A DNA stretch of 64,000 nucleotides from Tritrichomonas musculus (GCA_039105265.1 JAPFFF010000002.1:1922001-1986000); one strand, 5' to 3'; shown: positions 9,551 to 18,891, counted from the stretch's first letter. Numbers and translations: made by a program. The notes: generated by a model not told the origin, from the sequence alone.

Positions 9551-10219
9551 TTAACGTCGTATGCGGGATCTAAATATTGGTTGTTCATTTGTTGGTTGTT
9601 CGTTTGTTGATTCATTTGTTGTACAAAGTTCCCGTTGGGAATTACATGAAGTTTGCTTTGCAAATGATTCATTTGCTGGTTGTTCATTTGTCGGTTGTTC
9701 ATTGACGTTTGACTTCGTCAAAGGACTTGCTTTGCAAGCGAATACATCAGGTACATATTTACTTCGAATGCGGGACTTATTTAACTCTTTATTCACTACA
9801 TGTTTGATATATTGTTTCTGTTCTTTCTTGAATCTATCATTACGGAGTTCTTCACCTAAATTACGTAATTGTTCTAATATTTCAAGATTGATGCCATTTG
9901 TTGTTTGTTCATAAGTACGAGTTGTTGTTTCACTTCGTGAAGTTTGCTTTGCAAATGGTTGTTTACGTGTTGGAGCTCTTTTAACAGTTTCATTTGGAGG
10001 AGTAACATCTACAGGAACTTCATCTACAGGAACTTCATTTGATTCGTCAACTAGTGATTCAACTTCATGTTTATCTGTCAATGGTGTTTCACGCAATTTA
10101 ACGATATACTTGCCTTCTTTTTTTGTTGGAAATACCTCATAATCTGGGTCATCAACACCTTGTAACCACCGTTGAATGATTTGATTACGCTTAACTCCTT
10201 TAACATATTTCTGCGACAT
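9551..10219 (-). CDS. Conserved Maverick protein, 222 aa, with hairpin insertions
   Basis: The first 60 residues match the 180-aa protein at 35763-36305 (both have QRW/QNWL.G..DPD..V.PTKKE.KYIVK), and the middle shares NLEILEQLRNLGEELRNDR-like sequence. The C-terminal part differs: it contains NEQPT repeats and three copies of a Phe-Ala-[Lys/Cys]-[Gln/Lys]-[Thr/Ala]-Ser word that is encoded by small DNA hairpins. It lies just upstream of the capsid gene in transcription order and is highly charged. Function unknown; a virion-internal or scaffolding role is possible. It looks whole. Confidence 0.7.
   Translation of the reverse strand: MSQKYVKGVKRNQIIQRWLQGVDDPDYEVFPTKKEGKYIVKLRETPLTDKHEVESLVDESNEVPVDEVPVDVTPPNETVKRAPTRKQPFAKQTSRSETTTRTYEQTTNGINLEILEQLRNLGEELRNDRFKKEQKQYIKHVVNKELNKSRIRSKYVPDVFACKASPLTKSNVNEQPTNEQPANESFAKQTSCNSQRELCTTNESTNEQPTNEQPIFRSRIRR
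9620..9956 (-). repeat. Three small double-hairpin repeats inside the 222-aa gene
   Basis: Three places carry a pair of adjacent perfect short hairpins. Read on the minus strand they are TTTGC-AAA-GCAAA (9943-9955) beside TTCAC-GAA-GTGAA (9929-9941); CTTGC-AAA-GCAAG (9726-9738) beside TTTGAC-GAA-GTCAAA (9708-9722); and TTTGC-AAA-GCAAA (9652-9664) beside TTCCC-AAC-GGGAA (near 9628-9640). The stems differ between copies but remain paired, so pairing, not just sequence, is preserved. All lie in frame in the coding sequence. Confidence 0.6.
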
Positions 10220-10258
10220 TTAGACAAAAATAAAAAATCACACTAATGGTCAATACTT

Positions 10259-10480
10259 ACTTTTTCTTATTTTTCCGAGTTTTGGACTTTGATTTTCGAG
10301 TTTTGACTGTCATGCTATGCGGTACTGTTACGTAGTGTGTATTAGTGTTATCATTATATTGCTTTGTTATTGTTTTTGGTCTAGTCACTTCATTGTACAT
10401 CGTACCAGGTCCTGCTATGATAGTCGAATTACTTGATCTATATGCGTTACTTCGTGATGCTTTGCTCTGATGCTTTGCTC
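10259..10480 (-). pseudogene. Remnant related to the 142-aa Maverick protein
   Basis: Translated on the minus strand this stretch gives words such as AGPGTMYNEVTRPKTIT and a very basic tail (KTRKSKSKTRKNKKK). The first part resembles residues 10-45 of the protein at 32523-32951 (GAEGTMFNEGTKTEKTIEF). It lies between the 222-aa gene and the core-like gene and has no convincing start. Read as a broken small gene of element B, with about one break. Confidence 0.4.
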
Positions 10481-10492
10481 ATTTATTAGTTG

Positions 10493-10909
10493 TTAAAGAC
10501 CTCTAAACGGAATCGCGTTATGTGGTTTTTTATTTGTTCTTTTGCGTAAATCTGCTGCTGCTTGTGCTGATGATGAGCCACCTGGCGTGAGTTCACCACG
10601 TGCAAATTGTTCACTAATTTTAACTAATTTATCGGTAACAGAACCTTTTGGCATATGACTGAAGATGTTGGCTCCAGCTGTTGTTAACGCACCTAATGTT
10701 GGATTGAACGCGGTGGCAAATGGTGAGATAGCATGTAGTACAGTACCAACTGCTGGTGGATTATTCATTGCAAAGTTTTTAGCACCAATTAATCCCTTTT
10801 TAGTTGCATTCCACACTCTATGAGCTACGTTTTTGGCACCAGTTATTCCTTGTTGGACATCACTCTTCAATCTATTCCATCCATTTGTAATGAAATTTTT
10901 GAATCCCAT
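10493..10909 (-). CDS. Core-like small Maverick protein, 138 aa
   Basis: The protein starts MGFKNFITNGWNRLKSDVQ, an amphipathic, Gly/Ala/Lys-rich sequence with WNATKKGL and a PAVGTVLHAISPFATA hydrophobic centre. The gene at 36337-36867 has the same place and a similar build (FINNAWNSVKSGFGKV, then an Ala/Gly/Ile-rich middle). Such short amphipathic, positively charged proteins beside the packaging ATPase resemble membrane-active minor virion proteins of adeno-like viruses, but that comparison is inference. The two copies differ in their C-terminal parts. Confidence 0.6.
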   Translation of the reverse strand: MGFKNFITNGWNRLKSDVQQGITGAKNVAHRVWNATKKGLIGAKNFAMNNPPAVGTVLHAISPFATAFNPTLGALTTAGANIFSHMPKGSVTDKLVKISEQFARGELTPGGSSSAQAAADLRKRTNKKPHNAIPFRGL

Positions 10910-10967
10910 GTTTATAAATCATAAAAAATACATAGGCTTTATTTGTTAAAAACAAAGTGAACTATGT

Positions 10968-11831
10968 TCATTCCTCAAAGTGTGCTTCATTTGATGTGAT
11001 GTTTATGATAAATCGATCATGTTGTCCTTTATGATTTAAATACTCAGCTGTTGTTGATTTAATATCTAGATTATTGGGTGTTTGTTGTAACATTGCTGTG
11101 AAATCTTCTTTACTGAAACCACTGTAACAAATAATATCTGTTGCTAATCTTTTAACGTTCAAATGTACAAATCGTAATGTTTGCACTGCAATGATGCATG
11201 TAAGGTTGTAATGTCTTGTTTTAGTTAATAATCGACAGAGTTCTGAATTACCGTTTTTCAGTAATGGAGAGCCAGCAGCATCATCAAGAACAAGTAATGT
11301 GTTATACGGATATGCAGCAGTTTGATATTGTACTAGTTTATTGGCTATATATGCTATACGATCTTCAATTTCGATTAATGAATGCTTTGATATAATTCTT
11401 GCCATTTCTTCATTTGCGTCAGTCATTTTACTGAGTACATGCTTTACTAGAGCATAATATTTGAGTTTTCTTCTGAGATGTCGTTTGAGATATTCCATTA
11501 AATGTTCTTCTTTAACGTACTCAATTACCGTTTTAACATTTTTGGATAATACTTCAGCTGTTTTATCTAACTTGCCGGATGTTGAACAGAAAATAATTTT
11601 ACTGTAATAAGGTTTCTTAAATAATCGTTCAGTTATCATAATATGTCGCCAAATCCAGAATGATTTTCCAGCACCCATCTTACCAATTAAAAAATAAATA
11701 CCGTTCGTTGAAAATGGATATTCAGGACATAGTGGTTTGATTAACGCCATCTCAATATCATGTTGATTCTTACGTAAAGATTCTTCAATTAATTCTTCCA
11801 CTTCGTAGATCTGTGAATGTGATTCAGTCAT
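10968..11831 (-). CDS. Genome-packaging ATPase (FtsK/HerA-type) of Maverick B
   Basis: Walker A motif GKMGAGKS at residues 50-57 and a hydrophobic Walker B ending in two Asp (TLLVLDDAAGS, about residues 180-190) are plain. The 287-aa length and neighbourhood (between core-like protein and integrase) fit the Polinton packaging ATPase. It is about 60-70 percent identical by eye to the ATPase at 36885-37742, including the N-terminal PFSTNGIYFLIG lead into Walker A. It would pump DNA into the particle. The frame looks whole. Confidence 0.88.
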   Translation of the reverse strand: MTESHSQIYEVEELIEESLRKNQHDIEMALIKPLCPEYPFSTNGIYFLIGKMGAGKSFWIWRHIMITERLFKKPYYSKIIFCSTSGKLDKTAEVLSKNVKTVIEYVKEEHLMEYLKRHLRRKLKYYALVKHVLSKMTDANEEMARIISKHSLIEIEDRIAYIANKLVQYQTAAYPYNTLLVLDDAAGSPLLKNGNSELCRLLTKTRHYNLTCIIAVQTLRFVHLNVKRLATDIICYSGFSKEDFTAMLQQTPNNLDIKSTTAEYLNHKGQHDRFIINITSNEAHFEE

Positions 11832-11842
11832 TTATATTAATG

Positions 11843-12925
11843 TTAAATGAATTGTCTTATTTTGTCAGGTATGTTATTTTGTGTAAACCAGTATTGACGT
11901 TCCATGGTTGATAATTTCGTTGGATGTCCTTCCCTCATGTATTTGGATTTAATGTTATCTGTCATTCCTGCTGGGTATTCGTATTCAATCGTGTATTTAT
12001 CATTCTTCTTATTATATGATTTAATTTCTTTAATTATTCCTCGTTTACCGTCTTTAATAGTTGTCGTTAATGGAACATTCTTAGATGATTTCACAAGTTT
12101 ATATCCTGGTACAGTATCAACCGACCCATCTGAAGATCTAATGACGAATTGATTACCATTAGTTGAATCAACGATGTACGCACCTTTTGATAAATTTGTA
12201 CGATGTTTCGTTAATGGACTTTTATCAAGTATTAATCTAACTATATCACCGGATTTGAAGTTATATGGATTTACTTGGTTATTCATCTTAGTAATGTATT
12301 CCAATTCATCTTCTTCTGTTATCTCATTTGGTGATTTATAATTTAATGATCGATGTGGCATTTCATTATAAGATTCAACTAAATCTAGTATATTAGTATT
12401 TGGTTCATTAGCAGACATATCACGAATTGTTCTCATAAATCTGTTTATAATACCTAATTTGTTATGATCATTATTGTTCGTTGTTGTATAGATTATTTCA
12501 TGATTTTCCATAAAATCAAGTACTGTTTTTGATAAATACGCTGCATCTTCATCTGATGTGATTACTTTACATTTTGGCTCATCTTTAATAAATTCATTTA
12601 ACGATTTTAGTACTTCGTTAGCTCCTTTACCTGACATCTCATACGTGTATGCTTTACGGGTATTAACGTTAATGAACATCAAAAAACTTGTTGATCTGTT
12701 TATGAAGAAAGTATCCATTTGAAAAGCATGCGGTATTTTTGAATATATATGCATAAACTTCGGTGGTGGGATATGTTGATCGTGAACTACTTTATTTTTC
12801 TAATATTCACGTGCCTCCTCATTAGTAAATCCGTATTTATTAGCTATTTTGGTAAATTTCGTTAACGTATTAGTCGGATATTTGATATAAACTTCATCGA
12901 TGGTTTTATACTTGATTCTAGACAT
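11843..12925 (-). pseudogene. Retroviral-type integrase of Maverick B, broken
   Basis: The main part (303 codons) aligns along its length with the 364-aa integrase at 37743-38837: catalytic-core words (FQMDTFF, ITSDEDAAYLS, GIINRFMRTIRDM), then an SH3-like segment (YNFKSGDIVRLI) and a chromodomain-like C-terminus (GKRGIIKEIKSYN). Sequence upstream as far as 12925 still resembles the N-terminal part of the family. Broken, about one break. It follows the second capsid-like gene and precedes the ATPase, as in E. Confidence 0.75.
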
Positions 12926-12935
12926 TTGTAATACA

Positions 12936-14135
12936 TTAAGAGTATAATAACTTACGATTTTGCAAGAACACTACATCCATTGTGAACATAACAAAATCAT
13001 TAAATGCTATTGGAACGTTTATTTCATTTCTATCATAGAATTCAACCCAGAATTTGTCATCGTTATCATTTATTTTATAATACTTAATTGGTTCATACAT
13101 TTCATTTGTTCTTCCAATGAGATTATGGTTTGATTGACTAGCAAATGATGCAGCTACTTCACATTGTAAATTAGTCATAACATTAAAAAATCTTAATTCT
13201 CTATGAAATTTAGTTACATATTCTAAACTATTACGATTTGGGTTTGTAGTACCAATATTAAAGTAACAAGCTGTATCAAACTTAAATTTATCTTCACCAG
13301 CAGGATCTAATATACCAGGCCATAAAACTTGATTATGTAATGGTTCATTTTTATCATCATCCCAATCATAAAATTTCTTATATGTAACATCTTTATTTCG
13401 AGGAGTCATCAAAAAATCAATATAATATTGTGTTTCTTCATTCCGATGTGAAAAAAATTTCAACTCAATATTTTTATCATGGATTACCTCAACGATATCA
13501 ATATCTTTAACTTCACTAATACCGACGGCATTATTATTAAGATAAAATGGAATATTATTTCTTAAACACATAATAGCATAATTCTCTTTATCAGCATCTA
13601 ATTGTTCAAGTGCTCCTATTTTATCATCTGGTTCGTCATCTGTTTTGAGTATTTCATCATAGATATAATTATATATACTATATTTATCGATTAATTCATC
13701 AAAGTCATCAATAAACTCATCAATATTATCACATATATCATCAGTATAGTCTATTTTATAAACATGAATGTCTTTATCATTCATACGATCTACAACATCC
13801 TGAATTTCATCATCATTTAATACAATACCAGGAAACATTACATTAGCTAAATCATTAAATGCTTTTTGCTTATATTTTCTAATATATAATGTAAAATCTA
13901 GTTTCATACGTTGTCTTATACTGATTTTCATATTACGTATTCCAATGATTTTCTCTCCAACATTTGATGTTTTCCATTCAGGTGGGTACTTAAAGTAAAT
14001 TCGATTAAAATGTGCTGGATCATCTCTGAAATACGTTTTATCGATATTAGTTATTGCATCTGAAAATGAATTATACACCATTTCAATCGGTAAAGGAATT
14101 TGTTCATTATTTGGTTGTACATCACGTCTAATCAT
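12936..14135 (-). CDS. Second capsid-like protein (penton/minor capsid candidate) of Maverick B
   Basis: The 399-aa protein is homologous to the one at 38849-40099: shared N-terminal PIPIE.-like word, a block with RFYF/RIYFKYP.EW.TSN.GE.IIG.RN, and a C-terminal block with REL.FF/REIIFEDV, IKYFK.N, FWVEFYD.R and IPV. It is acidic with many Asp/Glu in the middle. First gene or nearly first gene of the leftward block. Polintons encode a minor capsid (penton) protein near the major capsid gene, and this is the best candidate by place and conservation; there is no motif that proves it. The frame looks whole. Confidence 0.6.
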   Translation of the reverse strand: MIRRDVQPNNEQIPLPIEMVYNSFSDAITNIDKTYFRDDPAHFNRIYFKYPPEWKTSNVGEKIIGIRNMKISIRQRMKLDFTLYIRKYKQKAFNDLANVMFPGIVLNDDEIQDVVDRMNDKDIHVYKIDYTDDICDNIDEFIDDFDELIDKYSIYNYIYDEILKTDDEPDDKIGALEQLDADKENYAIMCLRNNIPFYLNNNAVGISEVKDIDIVEVIHDKNIELKFFSHRNEETQYYIDFLMTPRNKDVTYKKFYDWDDDKNEPLHNQVLWPGILDPAGEDKFKFDTACYFNIGTTNPNRNSLEYVTKFHRELRFFNVMTNLQCEVAASFASQSNHNLIGRTNEMYEPIKYYKINDNDDKFWVEFYDRNEINVPIAFNDFVMFTMDVVFLQNRKLLYS

Positions 14136-14211
14136 TTACTTTTTCGCAAAAATATGTTTCGTTTGTGGTCAAATGCAAAAATAACAATTCCGTTTGATGT
14201 AAAATCATTTT

Positions 14212-14478
14212 TTAAAACAATGTTGCGAGTATTACATCTATGGTTGCTATTTTAACGTCCATTGCTTCATCATCGTTATATGCGGCAGTTAATCTTTTAT
14301 TGATATCATCAATGCCGTATAAATAATCTATCATTTCAACAGCATCTTCGTAATCTTCATCTTCTTCAAATGGTAAATTATTTAAAATATCTTCAACGGT
14401 TTCTATTTCGTTGATATCGTCAACTGATCTGTAAAAATCGTTGATGAATTCATTAAGTTTTTCAATTCTTGTAGCCAT
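14212..14478 (-). CDS. Small acidic protein, 88 aa, function unknown
   Basis: Very acidic (EEDEDYEDAVEMIDYL) helical protein at the right edge of the gene block, starting at an ATG preceded by the A/T tract ATTTTTTTAT seen before other genes of these elements. No homologue is evident in element E, where the equivalent place (40100-40967) has no gene. Function unknown. Confidence 0.55.
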   Translation of the reverse strand: MATRIEKLNEFINDFYRSVDDINEIETVEDILNNLPFEEDEDYEDAVEMIDYLYGIDDINKRLTAAYNDDEAMDVKIATIDVILATLF

Positions 14479-14856
14479 TTTATTATTTGTATACCGGATA
14501 AAAAAATTTATTAAAAAAAGTTTGAGGTTATTTCTTCTTATGAAAAATCATTTTTTTTTACTTTTTTATCAGATGTATAATTTCATGAAAATCGGCTGAA
14601 AAACCTGTCTGAAAACTCTTCCATTGTTCACCCGAAAATAAAAATATGCAAATGAATTTTACACTCATGATTCACGAATTTGACATGTTTGAGTGGTATT
14701 TCACTTGAAAAACAAAAAATTCCCAAATGATTCTTCACCTCAGAATCCACGAATTTGACATGGTTTGAGGGGTGTCTCATTTTTAAAAGTAGCTGTTTTT
14801 CGGCTGTAAGGATGGGCGGAGGGTCGAAGACACGTAGCCCTCCTTACCATTACTAC
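14479..14856. other. Non-coding right subterminal region of Maverick B
   Basis: No gene seen. It contains two diverged copies of a roughly 43-bp unit (14670-14712 and 14738-14781) with the shared core CACGAATTTGACATG, and a short GC-rich inverted pair near 14810-14850 (GTAAGGATGGGCGGAGG against CCCTCCTTAC). Confidence 0.5.
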
Positions 14857-14934
14857 TTCGATTTTCAATTAAAGGGCTCTGGAAATATACTATTTACTGA
14901 ATACTATCTAAAGCAAGTCAAAGCCACACCATAA
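14857..14934 (+). pseudogene. 3' end fragment of a fibre-like gene in the right end of B
   Basis: The 25 codons before the TAA at 14932 encode FDFQLKGSGNILFTEYYLKQ and five more residues, all but identical to the last residues of the giant fibre protein encoded at 18892-24216; DNA similarity continues to about 14943. It is oriented so that the gene end points to the right terminus, the mirror image of the arrangement at the left side of E. The simplest reading is that it is part of the right terminal inverted repeat of B, which duplicates the end of a fibre gene located at the left terminus outside the window. Confidence 0.7.
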
Positions 14935-15059
14935 AAGAGGCTTCTCGGGGCAGGTACCTGTGCCGTTTCATAAATGGTTGGCATTGAGGTGGGTGGGTGG
15001 GATAACAAGAAAAGAAGAAGAAGAAATTTTTTTTTTTAATTTTTTTTTTAAATTTTTTT

Positions 15060-15125
15060 TTTTTAACTAGTTCGTGTTGACGCGTGGGCGACAGGCCCAG
15101 CGGAAACCGATTAGTATATACTACT
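15060..15125 (+). repeat. Right terminus of Maverick B
   Basis: After a long poly-T tract comes a GC-rich stretch ending TATACTACT at 15125. Read inward it starts AGTAGTATATAC and contains a hairpin, TGGGC (15085-15089) with GCCCA (15095-15099). The AGTAGT end and subterminal GC-rich hairpin match the other Maverick ends in the window, and it lies just beyond the fibre-gene fragment, as at 4838 and 18784. Confidence 0.65.
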
Positions 15126-17323
15126 GATATCTTCTTTGATTGCTCTGAGCTTTTCATCATCAGCAATTTAATAAGTGATGTGAAACGGACATGAAGCCAA
15201 TCAAACTTTTTGAAAGCATTAAGATTTTGGTTTTAAACAAAAAGTAATTCCTTTTTGACCTTAAGATAGATAAAATAAAGGTGAATTTTTTTGGAAATCT
15301 TGTTTAAGGGTGTACTTGATAATTCTGAAGAAAAATTCAATGAGCTTTCTCAAAAGCAACAATTATTAATTTTAAAAATATAAATTTTACTTTAAATACA
15401 ATACAATAAATAAATAAATATAATTGTAATTATTTTTATATTTAGATCTCAAAAAAAACTGATTTTCAAAATAATTATTAAGGGAGTACCCTTACAAATT
15501 AACTGTCATTTTTTTTTGCGGAATAAACGTACGAGTAAACGTAAGAAGAAATTTTTGAAAAATTTTCTCACAAATAATTTTACTTTCTCTCTCAAAATCT
15601 GACAATTCTTTTTATTCCCATTGAATTTTTTGAAATAATTTTTTTTTTATCAGAATTTTGACCGTTTATTAGAGGGTATGTAAATAACTTTTTGTGTTGC
15701 TATTTGGTCTGGTATTTTTTAAAATATGATTTTGTATCCTCATTTATGAAAAAATAAATCCTACTTATTATTTTATTAGTAAAAAATTATTTGTTTTGAA
15801 AAAATAAATTCATATTATAATTTTTGAATTTCGCTAAATAGATGGTTTATTGTTGAAATATGCATTTATTCTTTATATATATATATTATTAATCTTATAT
15901 AATAAAAAGTACTAATTTAATTAATAAAATAAGTGAGATAAACGTATTTATATTTTACGAAATGTGATATGAAATAATATTTCATTTATCTAACTTTTCT
16001 AGGCCAAGCGTGAAAAAATTGATATAAATATATCATGTAGCAAATTATAAATATATTATAATGCGTTAATATAACTTTTTTTTCTAGAAAATATTAAGAT
16101 ATAAAAATTTGATTTACTTTTGTATTCAAAATTAAAATATTCTCATACCAAATACGCATTGAATTTTTTTTTTTAATTTATAATGATTAATTTTGGAATA
16201 TATTTGAACAATAATTATATTTATTACAATTCATAATTATATTTTAATATGCGAAATATTTGTTGGGATATTAGCATTTAAAAAATAGTGAAAAATAAAA
16301 AAAAATTCAGAGTTTTATCAGAATTTTTGATATCTTTTCTCTCAAATAAAAACCTAGACATATCTTAAAATTTTCTAGAAAAAAAAGTTATTAAATTTTT
16401 TATTAATGATTAATATAAAATTAATAATATAAATATAACAAAATAAAAGTTTCATTGGCCTAAGTTTTTTATCTTCTAACCCTCTGATGAAAATCACTTT
16501 TTATGAGCTATTTCAAAAAAATTGAATAAATTTCTTTGTACTAAATAACTATATATTTTGTATTTTCCTAATAATTCTTAATATAATTAATATTGATTCA
16601 TTTATAAATTATTTATATGTTTTAAATTATGGATATAATTTATATATGACATTAATAATTGAATTTTTTTATTATTATAAAAGATATTGCAAATAGAGTT
16701 GTTTTTAGAAATTTGAATTTATTCAAAATATTGAAAGATTTTTTTAATTCTAAACTGCCATATAAATATATATTAGTTAATAAATGAAATATATTATTTT
16801 AATTCATAATTATAATGTCTAATAAATATATAAACCATATAAATACTTTATAAATATCAAATAATCATCAATTTTAAAATATATACAAAAATTAAAATAT
16901 TGATAAAAAATCAAATCAATACTTTTTTATAAAAATTTTTATTCCACAGATTCTAACCCTTATCTTGCAAATGAATCAGTGCAACAACAAGTACATGGCT
17001 TTATGAATTCATTTGGAACAAAAGATCACTTTTTTTTATCAAAAAGCCTCATAATCGAAATGATATCTTTAAATGCTATCGACATTTTAGGCGGTTTTAG
17101 TAATTAATTTTTCAATTTTATACTTGAATATACTTTGCAAACTTTTATTATAATCGGAACCTATGAAGATTTAGCTTTTTTAGCGATCTTTTTTTAAATG
17201 GCTTTAATTTCATGTCCAACGATTTTAATCGAATATTAATTGATCCTTTAAGCTGGAAATAATCAGTTATTTATGTATGTATACTTTGTTTTTACTCTTT
17301 TTGATTTTTCCCTTTAAATAAAG
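15126..17323. other. AT-rich region without a clear gene
   Basis: About 2.2 kb of very AT-rich DNA with homopolymer runs on both strands. The only noteworthy stretch is an open frame of about 55 codons near 16940-17106 (words NPYLANESVQQQVHGFMNSF) with less extreme composition, which may be a decayed gene remnant. Nothing else is supported. Confidence 0.6.
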
Positions 17324-17339
17324 CAAAACCAAATCCATG
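17324..17339. repeat. 16-bp direct repeat at left border of element T
   Basis: CAAAACCAAATCCATG stands immediately before the first base of the left terminal inverted repeat (TATTCC...). The identical 16 bases follow the last base of the right terminal repeat at 46330-46345. This is the expected place for a target-site duplication. Confidence 0.85.
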
Positions 17340-17931
17340 TATTCCAAGAGAAAATGAAGCCCCAGCTTTTTGAGAGGCCAAAAATTGAATGAATAAAAAA
17401 TATAAAAATTTTAAAATGTTAAAAATGCGTTATATAAAACCAACAAAAACGAAATATAGCATTTAGTAAAACAAATATAGAAAAAAAGCATAGAAAATAA
17501 TTGAGAGGGAAGATTTTTTGAGTGTATTTTATATTTTCGCTAAAATGTATTCAAATTTGAAATAAACAAATTGAAAGAATTTCAGATGCACACAAAAAGC
17601 AAGATTATTTTTTCTATGATATTGAAAAAGCAAGATTATTTTTTCTATGATATTGAAAAATCAACTTCATAACGTATTATCTTCAAAGCTTTGTTATTGA
17701 TGATTATGTTGTAAATGAGCAAGGATTAGTTAGATTAAAAAAATGAAAAATTTTCCAAATTTGAAAAATTTTTATATCTTCACAAAAGTAAAGTTCGAAA
17801 AATTTTAATTGAATTATCGTATAAACAAAAAATATATTTATCTATTAATTTGACTAGCATCATACGAAAATAAAAATAAAAAAATACAATAATATTGATC
17901 AATAAAAAATAAATATACTGGAATAAATAAC
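17340..17931 (+). repeat. Left terminal inverted repeat of element T, outer 592 bp
   Basis: Reverse complement of 45738-46329 with very few differences. It includes a tandem duplication of a 31-bp unit (17596-17626 and 17627-17657), also present in the right copy. It is cut at 17931 by the insertion of Maverick E, and the missing inner 95 bp follow at 41825-41919. Confidence 0.9.
17927..17931. repeat. Target-site duplication ATAAC, left copy, of Maverick E
   Basis: ATAAC directly precedes the first base (AGTAGTTAAG) of the E terminal repeat and recurs at 41820-41824 right after the other end. Removing one copy with E restores a continuous terminal repeat of element T, which confirms the duplication. 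Confidence 0.9.
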
Positions 17932-18783
17932 AGTAGTTAAGTATAGGCGGTGTCTCATACTTCGCCACCGCCTACACGCTTCGCCACCAAGCTCAGGTAC
18001 ACCCTCGCTTGGGCCTCAGCTTCCGGCCAAATACCTACTGAAAAACCTATCGTAAGTATACCCTATCTACATTAGCTAACTTCCCACCCCCGTCCCTCAA
18101 GTTCAAGTACATTGCCGTTTTTCAATATTTCTATTAATTTTTTATACAACACTATACAAATGACCACACCATCAGATTTAAAGATTATGACCCGATATAA
18201 GCAGTTTACTCTAAGAAATCCTATTTATACTTCTCGTGAAACCCAACAAGTTTATGATTCCTTTAAAGACATCAGGACATGTGATTCTAATGGATATGTT
18301 ATAATTGAAGTTTTGGACGAAAGAAACAAATTTAGTGGTTTTAGATATGCTAAGTTTAGACGTGCAGCTGTTTTGAAATACAATAATGATTATGATCGGG
18401 AAAGAGAAAAAGATGCACCACGATATAGAAAGTTTGATGAGCACCATAAGATATTTGAGTAAAAAGTGTTAGTATTATTTTGTTTGCCAAATATCCTCTG
18501 AAAACCTATCGTAAGTACACACTCTCTACTTTCACTATTCCACCAATGTCATTTCCAAGGTATGGAGTAGTTTTTGAGCTTTCTAATGGTGTTTTTTGAA
18601 TTCTACACCCGAAAATACGATATTTCTTGTATAGGCACGACCTCGAAATATTAAGTAGAAATTGATTTAATATTTTCTCTCAAATATTTTTATGTCAGAA
18701 GTATTTTTTTCTCTCAAATATTTTGAAAAGATTTTATAAAAATATTCTTAAAAAGTTAACTAGACACCAAGATATTTTAATAT
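17932..18783 (+). repeat. Left terminal inverted repeat of Maverick E (852 bp)
   Basis: Matches 40968-41819 in reverse complement with no difference that I can see, including a whole gene. The outermost 150 bp are GC-rich and contain a 9-bp-stem hairpin, TAGGCGGTG (17944-17952) with CACCGCCTA (17966-17974). A roughly 45-bp sequence containing CCTATCGTAAGTA occurs on both sides of the gene (18026-18070 and 18486-18530). Confidence 0.95.
18160..18462 (+). CDS. Terminal-repeat-encoded protein, 100 aa, left copy
   Basis: Two ATGs are in frame; the inner one at 18160 (MTTPSDLKIMTRYKQF) is preferred because the extra 16 residues from 18112 are hydrophobic, AT-driven and follow directly on a non-coding repeat, but the longer form cannot be ruled out. 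The protein is small, rich in Arg, Lys, Asp and Tyr (KFRRAAVLKYNNDYDREREK) and has no recognised domain. It reads from the terminus inward. An identical copy is in the right terminal repeat. A gene kept whole inside a terminal repeat may have a role at the ends, such as DNA binding or regulation, but this is inference. Confidence 0.6.
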   Translation: MTTPSDLKIMTRYKQFTLRNPIYTSRETQQVYDSFKDIRTCDSNGYVIIEVLDERNKFSGFRYAKFRRAAVLKYNNDYDREREKDAPRYRKFDEHHKIFE

Positions 18784-18838
18784 AGTAGTATACGTTAGGC
18801 TATGCGCTCTTAACGGTCGCCCAGACCTAACTGCGCCG
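18784..18838 (+). repeat. Older Maverick terminus just inside the left terminal repeat of E
   Basis: Immediately after the last base shared by the two E terminal repeats comes AGTAGTATACGTTAGGC, nearly identical to the terminus of Maverick A (inverted at 4782-4838), with the same hairpin arms (18794-18799 and 18826-18831). As in A it lies close to the 3' end of a fibre gene. No matching copy is seen at the other side of E. It looks like a former element end now lying inside a newer one. Confidence 0.7.
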
Positions 18839-18891
18839 ATGATTTCACCGGGGGTCCTTAAACAAAAAAAAAAAAAAAATGCAAGCCTCTT

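Larger units (their letters stand above)
4839..15125 (-). mobile_element. Maverick/Polinton element B, interrupted by A
   Basis: B holds a leftward block of virion-like genes in the same order as in element E: conserved 177-aa protein, HNH protein, major capsid-like protein, 222-aa protein, core-like protein, packaging ATPase, integrase, second capsid-like protein. A fibre gene on the other strand has been split by the insertion of A. The right end is at 15125 (TATACTACT). No polymerase or primase lies in the visible part; they may lie left of A. B is broken in at least about three genes and looks older than E. The flanking target repeat cannot be tested because the left end is outside the window. 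Confidence 0.75.

Noticed and set aside
14918-15166. 82-codon minus-strand frame at the right end of B
   Set aside because: It runs through the poly-T tract and the element terminus and reads homopolymer-coded Lys/Phe; not a gene.
17780-17968. 62-codon frame across the left end of E
   Set aside because: It crosses the border between transposon T and Maverick E and is AT-driven; chance frame.
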